Position numbers and translations under genes: made by a program | Shown: positions 7,940 through 16,887 of the stretch, piece by piece | Layout: each line of letters opens with the position of its first letter | Numbering within the stretch: the first letter of the stretch is position 1 | Assembly (NCBI GenBank): GCA_033764775.1 | Contig: JANRIQ010000027.1 | Location: 124,001 to 188,000, forward strand | DNA length: 64,000 nt | Direction of reading: 5' to 3' | DNA from: JAWXCE01 sp033764775 | GTDB lineage: Bacteria; Pseudomonadota; Alphaproteobacteria; Rhizobiales; Rhodomicrobiaceae | Notes under the pieces: model-generated | Told to the model about the DNA's origin: nothing | Seen by the model: the letters and a program-made list of their open reading frames with translations, nothing else | Databases searched by the model: none

Positions 7940-9291
7940 GCCGCGCCCCGCCATTCGTTCGGCTGATGCGCCGTGAGCTCCGGCTTGACGTCATAGATGC
8001 GCATGATGGACGCGATCATCGCCGCGCGGTCGCCGCCGAAGCGGGTTTCGTCGTAGCAGCCGAGCGGGTTTTTCGGCGCGTTGAGCAGGCATTTGTTGCA
8101 ATAGGTGCAGGGCTTTGGCGGCGCGTCGCGGCCTGCGGCCCACTGCTGCGGCAAATCCGGATTGGCGATCAGCGACCGCGCGATGGACACCGCGTCGAAA
8201 TACCCGTCCGCAATGTGGCGGTCGATGACGCTGCGGCTCTGCCAACCCCCCGTGGAAATGACCGGGATCGTCACCGCCTGCTTGATGGCGTAGGCCTCAT
8301 CCGCGCTCACGCCTTCGACGGGGCGCCCGGCCTTCATGCGGAACCACAGCCAGCGGAAGATCGGGCGCAGCATGGCGAAACGGAACAGCGCGTAGTTGCG
8401 CAGCGTGCGAGTGCCCGAGGCGAGCATGGCGTCGTAGGTGGCGGCGATGGTGTTGAAGCTGAAATCGCCCGGCGGGTTGAGCGGATGCGGGAAGAGCGAG
8501 CCGGATGAGACGTGGAGCGCGTCGGCCCCTGCGTTCTGCGCCATCTTGGCCACCTCGATCATCTCGGCGAGCGTATTGCCGCGCCCTTCCCAGGGCAGGA
8601 CGTTGTTGTGGTCAACGGCCGAGATTTTCACCTGCAGATGATAGCCCGGCCCGACCTTCAGCCGGATCGCCTGGATCACGTCGAGCAGGAAGCGCGCGCG
8701 GTTGAATACCCCGCCGCCGTAGCGGTCATCCCGGTCGTTGATGGCGGACGAGAGAAACTGCGTGAACAAATAGCCGTTGGCGGCGTGCAACTCGACGCCG
8801 TCCACCCCCGCCTCGCGGGCGCGCCAGGCACCTTGCGCGAACGCGGCGATCATGTGGTCGATCTCGCCGGGCGTCATGGCCTTCGCTGGAAAGCCGTGCA
8901 AGCCCTCTGACCGATCAGTGGCGCTCAAGCCCGCCTGGAACTGATTGTGCAGGCCCGGCACGTCGATCTGCCGCCCGCCGTGGGAGAGCTGCATGATGAA
9001 CTTGCAGCCATGGGCGTGAACGGCTTTCACCAGCGTCGCCCAGGCGGGGATGAGGCCGTCATGGTGGATGGTGGCGTAGCCGGCGATGATGCGCCCGCTC
9101 ATGAGCACGGGCACGTAGGACGAGATGATCGCGCCCGCACCGCCTTGCGCGAACATGCGCTCCCAGTTGATGCGGGTCTGCGTGAGGCTGCCGTCCTCGT
9201 TGTCGAAGCGTCCGGAGATGTTGGAGCGGAACACCCGGTTTTTGACCGCAAGGTTGCGCATGGTGAGCGGCGAGAGCACTGTCGCGGTCAT
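7936..9291 (-). CDS. NADH:flavin oxidoreductase (Old Yellow Enzyme barrel) with Fe-S cysteines
   Basis: The 451-residue protein is an FMN-binding TIM barrel of the Old Yellow Enzyme family. Diagnostic parts are the start LSPLTMRNLAVKNR, the QLSHGGRQ motif near 101, VELHAANGYL (about 166-175) and the RYGG motif near 190. Near the C terminus is a cysteine set C395, C398, C401 and C412, as in 2,4-dienoyl-CoA reductase and trimethylamine dehydrogenase, where it holds a 4Fe-4S cluster. Those relatives carry a further FAD/NAD(P) module of several hundred residues, which is absent here: the chain ends about 40 residues later. Electrons may therefore come from a separate partner. The start overlaps the upstream stop (ATGA). 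A plausible role is reduction of an unsaturated carbonyl or acyl compound. Confidence 0.88.
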   Translation of the reverse strand: MTATVLSPLTMRNLAVKNRVFRSNISGRFDNEDGSLTQTRINWERMFAQGGAGAIISSYVPVLMSGRIIAGYATIHHDGLIPAWATLVKAVHAHGCKFIMQLSHGGRQIDVPGLHNQFQAGLSATDRSEGLHGFPAKAMTPGEIDHMIAAFAQGAWRAREAGVDGVELHAANGYLFTQFLSSAINDRDDRYGGGVFNRARFLLDVIQAIRLKVGPGYHLQVKISAVDHNNVLPWEGRGNTLAEMIEVAKMAQNAGADALHVSSGSLFPHPLNPPGDFSFNTIAATYDAMLASGTRTLRNYALFRFAMLRPIFRWLWFRMKAGRPVEGVSADEAYAIKQAVTIPVISTGGWQSRSVIDRHIADGYFDAVSIARSLIANPDLPQQWAAGRDAPPKPCTYCNKCLLNAPKNPLGCYDETRFGGDRAAMIASIMRIYDVKPELTAHQPNEWRGAA

Positions 9292-10274
9292 GCGGCGGCC
9301 TCCACGGGTGAGGAGATCGTCTGCGCCGCACCTTGCCGCCCGGGAGCTACGGCCGCCGCCCAGACCGAGGCGTAAAGCGCGTGCAGATAGCGCGTCGCCG
9401 GGCAATAGGACCACGCGCCGCTCGCAAATTCATAGCCGCCGGGCGGCTCGGCCGCGAGGCTTCGCCGCATGCGCAGCAGGAAGAGCGTGTGGGCCGGGAG
9501 CCGCTCGCTGAACTGGGGCAGCGTCACCGGCTCTCGCGACTGGCGCATCACGAGGACGGGGGCTGTGCGCACGCGCAGCCAGGGCGGCGTTTGCGAGGGG
9601 CCGCGCGACGGCGACGTCCCGCGCGTGCGCTTGCCGGAGGCGGCGAACTCGCTGCGCATTGCGTCGAGCACGGGGAGCGCGTTGTCGAGCGTCACCGCCA
9701 CGGCGTGAAGGCCGTAGACGTCGCCGCCCATGAAGGTGAGAAGCGCCTGCCGCGCCCGCCCGGCGCCCCCGTTGAGCCGGATGAACGCGCCGCGCGGCGA
9801 AAAGAGGCTGCGCGCCGCCGCGATTCGCTCATACAGGCGGAAAATCTGGGCGTACTGCTCGCGGTTGAAGCCGGCCGAACCGCCGGGCGTCGCTGCGCGA
9901 AACGGCATGGCCACGGCATAGGCGAGCGCTGCTGCGGCCGGGCGGCGCTTGCCCACGCCGCGCACATAATCCGCCATGGCGGCGATGGCGTCGGGCGGCC
10001 ACGGCTTCTCGGCCGCGTAACCGTTGAGCAGCTTTGTGAGCGCCGCCTGGCCCTCCACCCGTTCGGGGTCGCGGCGGCCGCGCAGCGAGAGCCAGTAACG
10101 CCCCTGCAACGTGAACTCGGTCCGGGCGCGCCCCACAATGATGCGGTTGATAAGCGGCCCGCGTGGGGCGTAATCGCGGTCCAGCGCGGCGTGATTGAGA
10201 AATGCGTCAATGTCGTCGGCGTCGTCCGCCACCACAATCGACGCGAGACCCAGCAGTGTGATGTAACGCGCCAT
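9288..10274 (-). CDS. Unrecognised protein in the alpha-dioxygenase cluster
   Basis: The 328-residue product is not one I recognise. It starts MARYITLLG, 11 bases after the alpha-dioxygenase stop, and its stop overlaps the oxidoreductase start, so it is firmly embedded in the operon. The N-terminal third contains RIIVGRARTEFTLQGRYWL; the middle is Ala/Arg-rich and helical (FNREQYAQIFRLYERI). There is no cysteine motif, nucleotide-binding loop, clear signal peptide or strong transmembrane helix, although a short hydrophobic stretch opens the protein. The basic composition and lack of secretion signal suggest a cytosolic or membrane-peripheral location. It could be a second catalytic component or a substrate-binding partner. 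Confidence 0.7.
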   Translation of the reverse strand: MARYITLLGLASIVVADDADDIDAFLNHAALDRDYAPRGPLINRIIVGRARTEFTLQGRYWLSLRGRRDPERVEGQAALTKLLNGYAAEKPWPPDAIAAMADYVRGVGKRRPAAAALAYAVAMPFRAATPGGSAGFNREQYAQIFRLYERIAAARSLFSPRGAFIRLNGGAGRARQALLTFMGGDVYGLHAVAVTLDNALPVLDAMRSEFAASGKRTRGTSPSRGPSQTPPWLRVRTAPVLVMRQSREPVTLPQFSERLPAHTLFLLRMRRSLAAEPPGGYEFASGAWSYCPATRYLHALYASVWAAAVAPGRQGAAQTISSPVEAAA

Positions 10275-10285
10275 GATCCGCCCCC

Positions 10286-12115
10286 CTAGTCCATAGGCCA
10301 GGGGAAGAACACGTTGGTCACGCGGTTCACCTTGTGGGCAAGTTCGGGCAGGTGTCGGGCGATGACGGTGGCGAGGCCGTTGTCGCGCAGCCACTGCATG
10401 CCGGCGGGCGTGTAGGTTTTATCGTCGAAATCGTCGGTGTAGAAGCGGTCGCTCTTGATGCGCCGCGTCGCCATGACGATGAAGAACCGGAACGCCGTGT
10501 CGGAGAAGCCGAAGCCTTCCGGCCACGGCTCGGCGTGACAGCCGACGAGCAGGTCAACATCCTCGATGTCGGCGTAGACCTCGGCCAGCTCCTTGGCGGT
10601 CTTCTCGTCGCCGCCGGTCAGTTCGAGAAACGTGGTCGGCGCGCGCATGCGCATCAGCCGGCGCATCTCGCAGTAGCGCGGGACGCCGCGCTCCCGGTCG
10701 CGCAGGATGTCGATGGTCGCCAGATCGATCACCTGACCGACCGCGTCCGGCTCGTCCTGCTCTTTGAACTTGCGCAGCGCATTCGGATAGTTGTGCAATT
10801 TGAGGAGGCCAGGATGTGCGACGCCGAAGGAGTGCCAGATGTCCTCCACGCGCATGCGGTCATACACCTCCGGCGTGCGCTTGCCGGCCATCTCTTGCAG
10901 CGTGCGCGTCTCGATGAACTCGTTGCCGTTCAGGCGGCGGAAGGTTACGTCGTCGGGGATGAGCGAGTGCATCCGGTAGACCGAGATGAACTCCTCCGTC
11001 ATCGAGTAAGGCGCGGTGTGGTGATCGTGATTGGAGCCGGGAATGCCCTGGATGAGGTCGCTCTCGCCGGAGCGGCCATACGCGCGCTCGTAAGCCTCGC
11101 CCATCACGCCCCACCAGTTGCCGCGCATGGCGTAGCGCAGGGTGGGCGTGTTGAGGATGGCGGGCGTCCATTCCACGGTGTGGATTTTTGTCATCAGCGC
11201 CGCGTTGATGAGCCGCGCCTTGTGGAAAATCCAGTCGTCGTCAGCGGTTGGATAGTCCGCCTTCAGCCGCGCGGCGATGGCGTTGTGCTCGCGCACGAAC
11301 AGCCCGGTGAAGATCGACATGCCGACCCACCACGAGATGTTCAGCCCCGAAAGCTCGACGCCGTTCGCCGGGTCTATGGGCAGGCGGCCGTTCGGCTCCA
11401 GATACAGCCGCCCGCCAGGCGTGATCTTGCCGTCCGGGCCGCTTCGCACCTGGACGAGCCGCTCCGCGGTGCTGCCGTAGATTTGGGAGCCGTCCCACCA
11501 GTGCGTTTCGTAGTTGCGGAAGGCGGCCGGCATGCCGGCGTCAGCCTCGGTGGCGAGCGCGTCGGCAAACGTCGCCTGCACGCTGATGTGCCCGGGCTTG
11601 TGGCCCGGCTCGCTCCAGGCGTCGCCGTCCGGAAGCGGCACGTCGATCAGCCGGTGCGCGTCGTTGGTGCCGTGGCTGAACCAGTCATGCGTCATGAACT
11701 GAAGCCACGCCGCGGCAAGGAGGTTCAGCGATTTGACGGGCAGAAATTCTTTCCGCGCCAGAAGCTTCGACGACACGAGCCGCGGATTGGGCGTGAAAAG
11801 CTGCGGTTCCTTCTCGCCGTAAGTATATTTAAGCGGCACGTTGCGTCCGAAGCGCATGCCGCGCATGCCCATGGCGGGGTCGGACAGGTCGTTGTAGGAG
11901 CCGTCCGCCGTGCGAAAGCCGCGCACGTCGAACCCTTGCGGATCGGGCGCTTTGAGCGGCGAACGTTCCGTCGAGAACAGGTTGCGGCGGCGCAAATCGT
12001 GTTGCAATGCAACGATATTGGCGACCGAAAGGCTGATCGGGAGACGATGCCAGGGAAGAAATAGATTGACGACGCGGAAGACTGCGCTGAGGGACGCCAC
12101 GAGTACGCGAAGCAT
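10286..12115 (-). CDS. Alpha-dioxygenase-like haem peroxidase (fatty acid alpha-oxidation)
   Basis: The 609-residue protein belongs to the animal haem peroxidase/cyclooxygenase superfamily and most resembles plant alpha-dioxygenases. Visible agreements include WHRLP near residue 22, the RTADGSYND block, FGRN, KLLARKEF, and the distal haem His in QFMTHDW (His143). YRMH supplies both the putative radical tyrosine (Tyr380) and the proximal haem His (His383), with the cyclooxygenase Y-x-x-H spacing. Plant alpha-DOX adds O2 to carbon 2 of fatty acids, giving a 2-hydroperoxide that decays to an aldehyde one carbon shorter. There is no cleavable signal peptide; the hydrophobic first 35 residues may attach it to the membrane. 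A strong GGGAGGT site precedes the ATG, and it is the first gene of the minus-strand cluster. Confidence 0.9.
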   Translation of the reverse strand: MLRVLVASLSAVFRVVNLFLPWHRLPISLSVANIVALQHDLRRRNLFSTERSPLKAPDPQGFDVRGFRTADGSYNDLSDPAMGMRGMRFGRNVPLKYTYGEKEPQLFTPNPRLVSSKLLARKEFLPVKSLNLLAAAWLQFMTHDWFSHGTNDAHRLIDVPLPDGDAWSEPGHKPGHISVQATFADALATEADAGMPAAFRNYETHWWDGSQIYGSTAERLVQVRSGPDGKITPGGRLYLEPNGRLPIDPANGVELSGLNISWWVGMSIFTGLFVREHNAIAARLKADYPTADDDWIFHKARLINAALMTKIHTVEWTPAILNTPTLRYAMRGNWWGVMGEAYERAYGRSGESDLIQGIPGSNHDHHTAPYSMTEEFISVYRMHSLIPDDVTFRRLNGNEFIETRTLQEMAGKRTPEVYDRMRVEDIWHSFGVAHPGLLKLHNYPNALRKFKEQDEPDAVGQVIDLATIDILRDRERGVPRYCEMRRLMRMRAPTTFLELTGGDEKTAKELAEVYADIEDVDLLVGCHAEPWPEGFGFSDTAFRFFIVMATRRIKSDRFYTDDFDDKTYTPAGMQWLRDNGLATVIARHLPELAHKVNRVTNVFFPWPMD

Positions 12116-12211
12116 AAGACCTCCCGCCGCAAGACTAGGACTCGCATAGCGGGTTTACGCGTCACGTTCAACATCTAACCTGGCCGCGTCCACCGCCGCC
12201 GCTGCCTTGCG

Positions 12212-14215
12212 TCAGGACAAGCTGCGGCCCGTCACACCCACGAGCGTTGCCGCCGGCGGCGCGATCGGCTTGCGCTTTTGCAGGCGAAACGCTTCGATGT
12301 TGGCGCCCAGCCGGGCGAACGCCTCATGGCTTTGGGTTGACGCCGTCGCAGACGCCGCCCCCGGTTCCAGAGCCACGCCTGTCGCTGCGCGGTTAAGCGT
12401 CAGGCCAGCCCCCTTGCCCGGGACGAGCAGAATGGGCGCGGTGCGCTTCAACCGCAATCGCGCTCCGCCTTCGCCTGGTTCAAGCACCATCACGCGGTCG
12501 TGCAGCGCCTCGAGCGCCGGATCATGGGCGATGCTGAGCACGCCGCAGCCGGGGAGCTCCTCCCGGAAAACGGCCATGGCCCGGCGGCGGTTGTCGGCGT
12601 CGAGCGCCGATGTGGCCTCGTCGAGCAGCGCCCAATCCGGCTTGTGGAGGAGCGCGCGCGCAAACGCCAGCCGCTGCTGTTGGCCGCCGGAGAGGCGCTG
12701 ATCCCAGCGATCCCCCGCGTCCAACTCGCCGATGAGGCCGCTGAGGCCCACACGATCGAGCGCCGCAGCGATCTCCGCATCCGTGAAGCGGTCCGGCGCC
12801 GCCGGATAACTCACCGCGTCGCGAAGCGATCCAAGGGGAAGATAAGGCCGCTGCGGCATAACCATCACCCCCGCAGCCGGGGCCGTCACCACGCCGTCGC
12901 CCCACGGCCAGACGCCGGCGATGGCCTTCAGCAGCGTGCTTTTGCCCAGCCCTGAGCCGCCGGTGATCATCACACGTTCCCCGGCGCGCACCACAAGCCG
13001 GGCGTCCGAGATCAGCGTTTCGCCAGTGGGCGAGGCGAGCGTGACGCCGCGCAGCGCGATGCGGTCGCCCGACGTCATAGACACCGAGCCGCGTGGCGGT
13101 TCGGTTGGGGCCTCAAGCGCCAACCGCAGCGCATCCACCCGCCCGAACACCGCGCTCCAATCGGCGATGCGCGGGAAACTGTCCACGAACCAGCGCAAAG
13201 ACACCTGCACCTGGTTGAACGCGGCGACGACCATCATCAAACCGCCGAAGGTGAGCGCGCCCTGCATGTAGGCCGGCATGGCGACGATGACGGGGAACAC
13301 GATGCCGATCCATCCCGCGCCCGAGGTGACCCAGGTGAGGCGGGCGGTGGCTCCGGCGGCGCGCCTCACCACATGGGCGACAGCCCCGAAGGATCGGTCG
13401 AGATGCGCGGCCTCGCGCGACTCGCCGCGGCACAACGCGATGCTTTCGGCGTGCTCGTTGGCGCGCACGAGCGCGAAGCGGAAATCGGCCTCCCGGGCGT
13501 AACGCTCGGCGTTGAGCGGCATCAGCGGCCGGCCGACAAACCAAGCCAGAAACGACGCCGCGCCCGCATAGAAAACGGCGCACCACACCATGTAACCGGG
13601 AATGACGAGCATATGCTCGCCGATGGGCAGCGCCACGCCGCTCGACAGCGTCCAGAGCACCGCGATAAAGCTGACCAGCAACAGCCCCGCCTGCATCAGG
13701 CCAACGCCCAACTCGGCCGTGAGGTCGCTCAGTTGCCGCACGTCCTCCGAGATCCGCTGGTCCGGGTTGGCGTTATCGGTGGCGAGCATCTTGTAGCGAA
13801 GCGCCGCGCCCGGCGCCATCCACGGCCGCATCAGATCGCGCGCGAGCCGCTCGCGCAGCCGCAGCTTCAGCAACTCCTGCATGAACGTCTGCGCGACCAC
13901 GAGACACAGCAACCCGGCGGCGATGACGCCGAACCACGCTACGCCCTCCCAGACGCCCGATGCGGATTTTTTTTCGATCGCGTTGAAGAAATCGCCATGC
14001 CAGGCGTTGAGCCGCACTTGCGCGGCGGCATTAAGTACAAGCACCGCGAGTATCCCCGCGACGAGTAAGGCTGGCTTGCCTGCAAGCGTCGAAAGATAGT
14101 AGTTTCTGGTTTTGAGCTGAAAGAGAGGTTTTTCTATTATGGATTTTTTGATGCTCTTTGCAGTAAAACTCAATGCTAAACGAGGCGGCCGCAAACGTCG
14201 TATTTGCGAGGACAT
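12212..14215 (-). CDS. ABC transporter with fused permease and ATPase, BacA/YddA-like
   Basis: The 667-residue protein has an N-terminal membrane domain of the SbmA/BacA-like ABC_membrane_2 type (helices roughly 50-400, with NPDQRISEDVRQL near 180) fused to an ATPase. The ATPase has Walker A GGSGLGKST near 420, signature LSGGQQQRLAFAR and a DEATSALD Walker B. Relatives (BclA, YddA, Rv1819c) import peptides or hydrophilic compounds such as cobalamin; its own substrate is unknown. After the ATPase there is an unusual tail of about 80 residues with no recognised domain. The ATG at 14215 is chosen because GGAG lies five bases upstream and it does not overlap ndvA; an earlier in-frame start would run into that gene. 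Confidence 0.85.
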   Translation of the reverse strand: MSSQIRRLRPPRLALSFTAKSIKKSIIEKPLFQLKTRNYYLSTLAGKPALLVAGILAVLVLNAAAQVRLNAWHGDFFNAIEKKSASGVWEGVAWFGVIAAGLLCLVVAQTFMQELLKLRLRERLARDLMRPWMAPGAALRYKMLATDNANPDQRISEDVRQLSDLTAELGVGLMQAGLLLVSFIAVLWTLSSGVALPIGEHMLVIPGYMVWCAVFYAGAASFLAWFVGRPLMPLNAERYAREADFRFALVRANEHAESIALCRGESREAAHLDRSFGAVAHVVRRAAGATARLTWVTSGAGWIGIVFPVIVAMPAYMQGALTFGGLMMVVAAFNQVQVSLRWFVDSFPRIADWSAVFGRVDALRLALEAPTEPPRGSVSMTSGDRIALRGVTLASPTGETLISDARLVVRAGERVMITGGSGLGKSTLLKAIAGVWPWGDGVVTAPAAGVMVMPQRPYLPLGSLRDAVSYPAAPDRFTDAEIAAALDRVGLSGLIGELDAGDRWDQRLSGGQQQRLAFARALLHKPDWALLDEATSALDADNRRRAMAVFREELPGCGVLSIAHDPALEALHDRVMVLEPGEGGARLRLKRTAPILLVPGKGAGLTLNRAATGVALEPGAASATASTQSHEAFARLGANIEAFRLQKRKPIAPPAATLVGVTGRSLS

Positions 14216-14303
14216 ACAGCTCCACCCTTTCGGCTTCGCCAATATTTTGGCTGCGCAGGCCCAAAAAAATGCGCCGAGATAACGCGCGGGCGGCGGAAAG
14301 GTT

Positions 14304-16058
14304 TCATGCGGCGGACTGTTCCCGCGTGGGTTCGACATATTGAAGGCCGCCGGCCGCAACGAGCCGGGCGAAAGCGCCGTTCAGCTCCATGAGCTGGCGG
14401 AACGCGCCCATCTCGATGATGCGGCCGTGGTCGAGCACAATGATCTTGTCGGCGTTGGCGACGGTGGAGAGCCGGTGGGCGATGATGAAGGTGGTGCGGC
14501 CGCGGCGCACGGCGTCGAGCGCGCGCTTCACCTTGGCTTCCGTCTCGTTGTCGAGCGCGCTTGTGGCCTCGTCGAGGATCAGGATGGGCGCGTTTTTCAG
14601 GATGGCGCGGGCGATGGCGATGCGTTGGCGTTCTCCGCCTGAGAGCGCCGCGCCGCGCTCGCCGATGACGAACTGATAACCCCCCGGCTTCTGCATGATG
14701 AAGTCGTGCGCCTCGGCGAGCCGGGCCGCCGCCTCCACCTCCTCGTCCGTGCTTCCCACTCGTCCGATGCGGATGTTCTCGGCGATGGAGCGGTTGAACA
14801 GCCCGGCGTCCTGGAACACTGCGGCGATGGATTTGCGCAGGCTCGTGAGCGTGAAGTCGCGGATGTCGCGGCCATCCACCAGCACGCGGCCTTTCTGGGG
14901 GTCTCGCAGGCGCTGGAGAAGCGCGAGCGCGGTGGTTTTGCCTGAGCCCGTCGCGCCAACGAGCGCCACCGCCTCGCCCGGAGCCGCCTCGAAATTCAGA
15001 TCGAACACGCCCTGCTCGCTCGCGGCGAAGCGCAATGTCACGTCCTCGTATTTGACGGCGCCGGCGACGTTCTCCATCACCTGGGCGTCGCCGCGCTCGA
15101 CGGGCCAGCCGGACTCATCCACCAGATCGTAATAGGCCTGCAAGGTCGGGGCGTTCACAAAGATGCGCGCGATAAAGCCGGAAAGCTGGTCGAGTTTGCC
15201 GATCAGCAGCCCGGCGAAGGCGACGAAGCTGACGATCTCGCCGACCGTAATCTCGCCCCGCGCCGCGAGCACGGAGCCCACGGTGAACACCGCGACCATG
15301 GTGACGGTCGCCGCCGCGCGCGTGAGTACGGTCAGAATCGCCCACCAGGTCAGCACCGGATATTGCGCCGAGAGCAGCTGTCCCATCAGCGCCCGCAGGG
15401 CGGCCGCCTCGTCGGCCAGGCGCGCATAGCTTTGCACGACCGAGACGTTGCCGATGACATCGCCGACGCGACCGGAAACATCCTGGTTGTGACGCTCGAC
15501 CGCGCCCTGCCCCATCTGAGTGCGCCTTATGACCTCCAAATTCGCGAGGGTGTAGAGAAGCGCGAGCAGCGCCAGGATGCCCGCCATGCGCGGATCGAGC
15601 GCGATCGCGGTCGGCACGAGGAACAGGAGGCTAACGATCGCCGCCAGATGATCCCGCAGAAAGGTGAGCCAGAGCGCGAACAGCGCGTCGGCGCCCGCCA
15701 GCATGTTGCGCACGACGCGCGCCGAGCCGCGGTCGGCGTGGTAGCTGATGGGGAGCGTGATGGCGCGGTCGAAGGCGCGGCTCATGGCGGCGAGGCGCTG
15801 GCGGTGGGCGAGACGGTCGGCGAAGGTGGCGACGAGGACGCTCGCCACGATGCCGAACAACCCGAGCGCCGCCCACAGCGTGATGAGGGGGAGCGCGTCT
15901 TGGCCCTTGGAAATCGCATCCACGACCTTGCCGAACAGGATCGGCTCGGCAAGCAGAATAAGCGCTATGACGACGTTGGCTAAGGCCAGCAGCGTGGCTA
16001 GCCACCGCTCTCCCGACAGCATCCCGAGCGCGCGCGCATAAATCCGAAGTAAAGTCAC
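14304..16058 (-). CDS. ndvA: Cyclic beta-1,2-glucan ABC exporter NdvA/ChvA
   Basis: The 584-residue exporter has six transmembrane helices (about residues 15-320) followed by an ATPase with Walker A GATGSGKTT near 368, signature LSGGERQRIAIAR and Walker B ILILDEATSALD. Length, the MTLLRIYARAL start and overall motif order match NdvA/ChvA of rhizobia, Agrobacterium and Brucella (Cgt partner), which move cyclic beta-1,2-glucan to the periplasm for osmotic adaptation and host interaction. The start is a GTG at 16058; another GTG 15 bases upstream is possible. The synthase NdvB is not in this window. Lipid A exporter MsbA is the nearest alternative, but the sequence pattern favours NdvA. Confidence 0.85.
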   Translation of the reverse strand: MTLLRIYARALGMLSGERWLATLLALANVVIALILLAEPILFGKVVDAISKGQDALPLITLWAALGLFGIVASVLVATFADRLAHRQRLAAMSRAFDRAITLPISYHADRGSARVVRNMLAGADALFALWLTFLRDHLAAIVSLLFLVPTAIALDPRMAGILALLALLYTLANLEVIRRTQMGQGAVERHNQDVSGRVGDVIGNVSVVQSYARLADEAAALRALMGQLLSAQYPVLTWWAILTVLTRAAATVTMVAVFTVGSVLAARGEITVGEIVSFVAFAGLLIGKLDQLSGFIARIFVNAPTLQAYYDLVDESGWPVERGDAQVMENVAGAVKYEDVTLRFAASEQGVFDLNFEAAPGEAVALVGATGSGKTTALALLQRLRDPQKGRVLVDGRDIRDFTLTSLRKSIAAVFQDAGLFNRSIAENIRIGRVGSTDEEVEAAARLAEAHDFIMQKPGGYQFVIGERGAALSGGERQRIAIARAILKNAPILILDEATSALDNETEAKVKRALDAVRRGRTTFIIAHRLSTVANADKIIVLDHGRIIEMGAFRQLMELNGAFARLVAAGGLQYVEPTREQSAA

Positions 16059-16335
16059 AATGGCGCCTCGCACCTTTTTCAGGCAGTCTTCGAAGCCAAA
16101 CGTGATGATTATATGACAGCCGCATCACGCTTGCGTGCGGCGATATTTTTTGCAACGCGACGGTGCGGCGAAAGTTGCGCGGTTTCTCGGATAGCGGGCG
16201 CTGGCGGTGACCCAAAGGGGCGATGGAAACCGGGGCGCCGCCGCGCTAATGTCTGGATCGAGCGATATGTGTGCGCGGCTGCAAACGCAAGCCGCGACCA
16301 ATTCAAGCAAAAAAAGCCGTCCGAAGGAGCGCCCC

Positions 16336-16887
16336 ATGAAAATCACCGGCGAAAACATCATTCCCGCCTCACCCGCCGCAGTTTGGGCGGCGCTGAACGA
16401 TCCGGAGGTGCTGCGCCAGTCCATCCCCGGATGCGAGAGCTTCGAGCGCGTCGGCGACAATGGCTACAAAGCCACGGTCGCCGCCAAAATCGGCCCTATC
16501 GCCGCGCGCTTCACCGGCGATGTGACCCTGTCGGACATGGATCCACCGAACGGCTACACCATCTCCGGCCAAGGCTCGGGCGGCGCGGCCGGTGCGGCGA
16601 GGGGCGCGGCGAAGGTGCGGCTCGCGCCCCATGCCGATGGCACCAAGCTCACCTATGACGTGGACGCGGCGGTGACCGGCAAGCTCGCGCAGATCGGCTC
16701 GCGGCTGATCGAGTCCACCGCGAAGATGATGGCTGGGCAGTTTTTCGACCGGTTCTCGGCCGTTGTCGCGGGCGACGAGCAGGCGCCAGCCCCAAAAAAG
16801 GCGGGCGCCGCGCCCATTCCCGCCTGGGCGTGGATCGGCGCCGCCATCGCTGTCGCCGGCAGCGTGATCTATCTGCTGCTCACCTGA
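16336..16887 (+). CDS. coxG: CoxG-like SRPBCC protein with C-terminal membrane anchor
   Basis: The 183-residue protein begins MKITGENIIPASPAAVW, the conserved opening of the carbon monoxide dehydrogenase subunit G family, and has an SRPBCC (START-like) fold over residues 1-145. A Pro/Ala linker and one C-terminal transmembrane helix (about 160-181) follow. In Oligotropha carboxidovorans CoxG takes part in membrane attachment of CO dehydrogenase. Here the structural genes coxMSL are not present in the window. The gene converges on coxE (ends overlap by 8 bases), so it belongs to the same theme but not to the same transcript. Confidence 0.85.
   Translation: MKITGENIIPASPAAVWAALNDPEVLRQSIPGCESFERVGDNGYKATVAAKIGPIAARFTGDVTLSDMDPPNGYTISGQGSGGAAGAARGAAKVRLAPHADGTKLTYDVDAAVTGKLAQIGSRLIESTAKMMAGQFFDRFSAVVAGDEQAPAPKKAGAAPIPAWAWIGAAIAVAGSVIYLLLT

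Noticed and set aside
10334..12064. Open frame of 576 codons antisense to the alpha-dioxygenase gene
   Set aside because: The opposite strand encodes a full haem peroxidase with its catalytic residues; the antisense product is low complexity and Arg/Val-rich.
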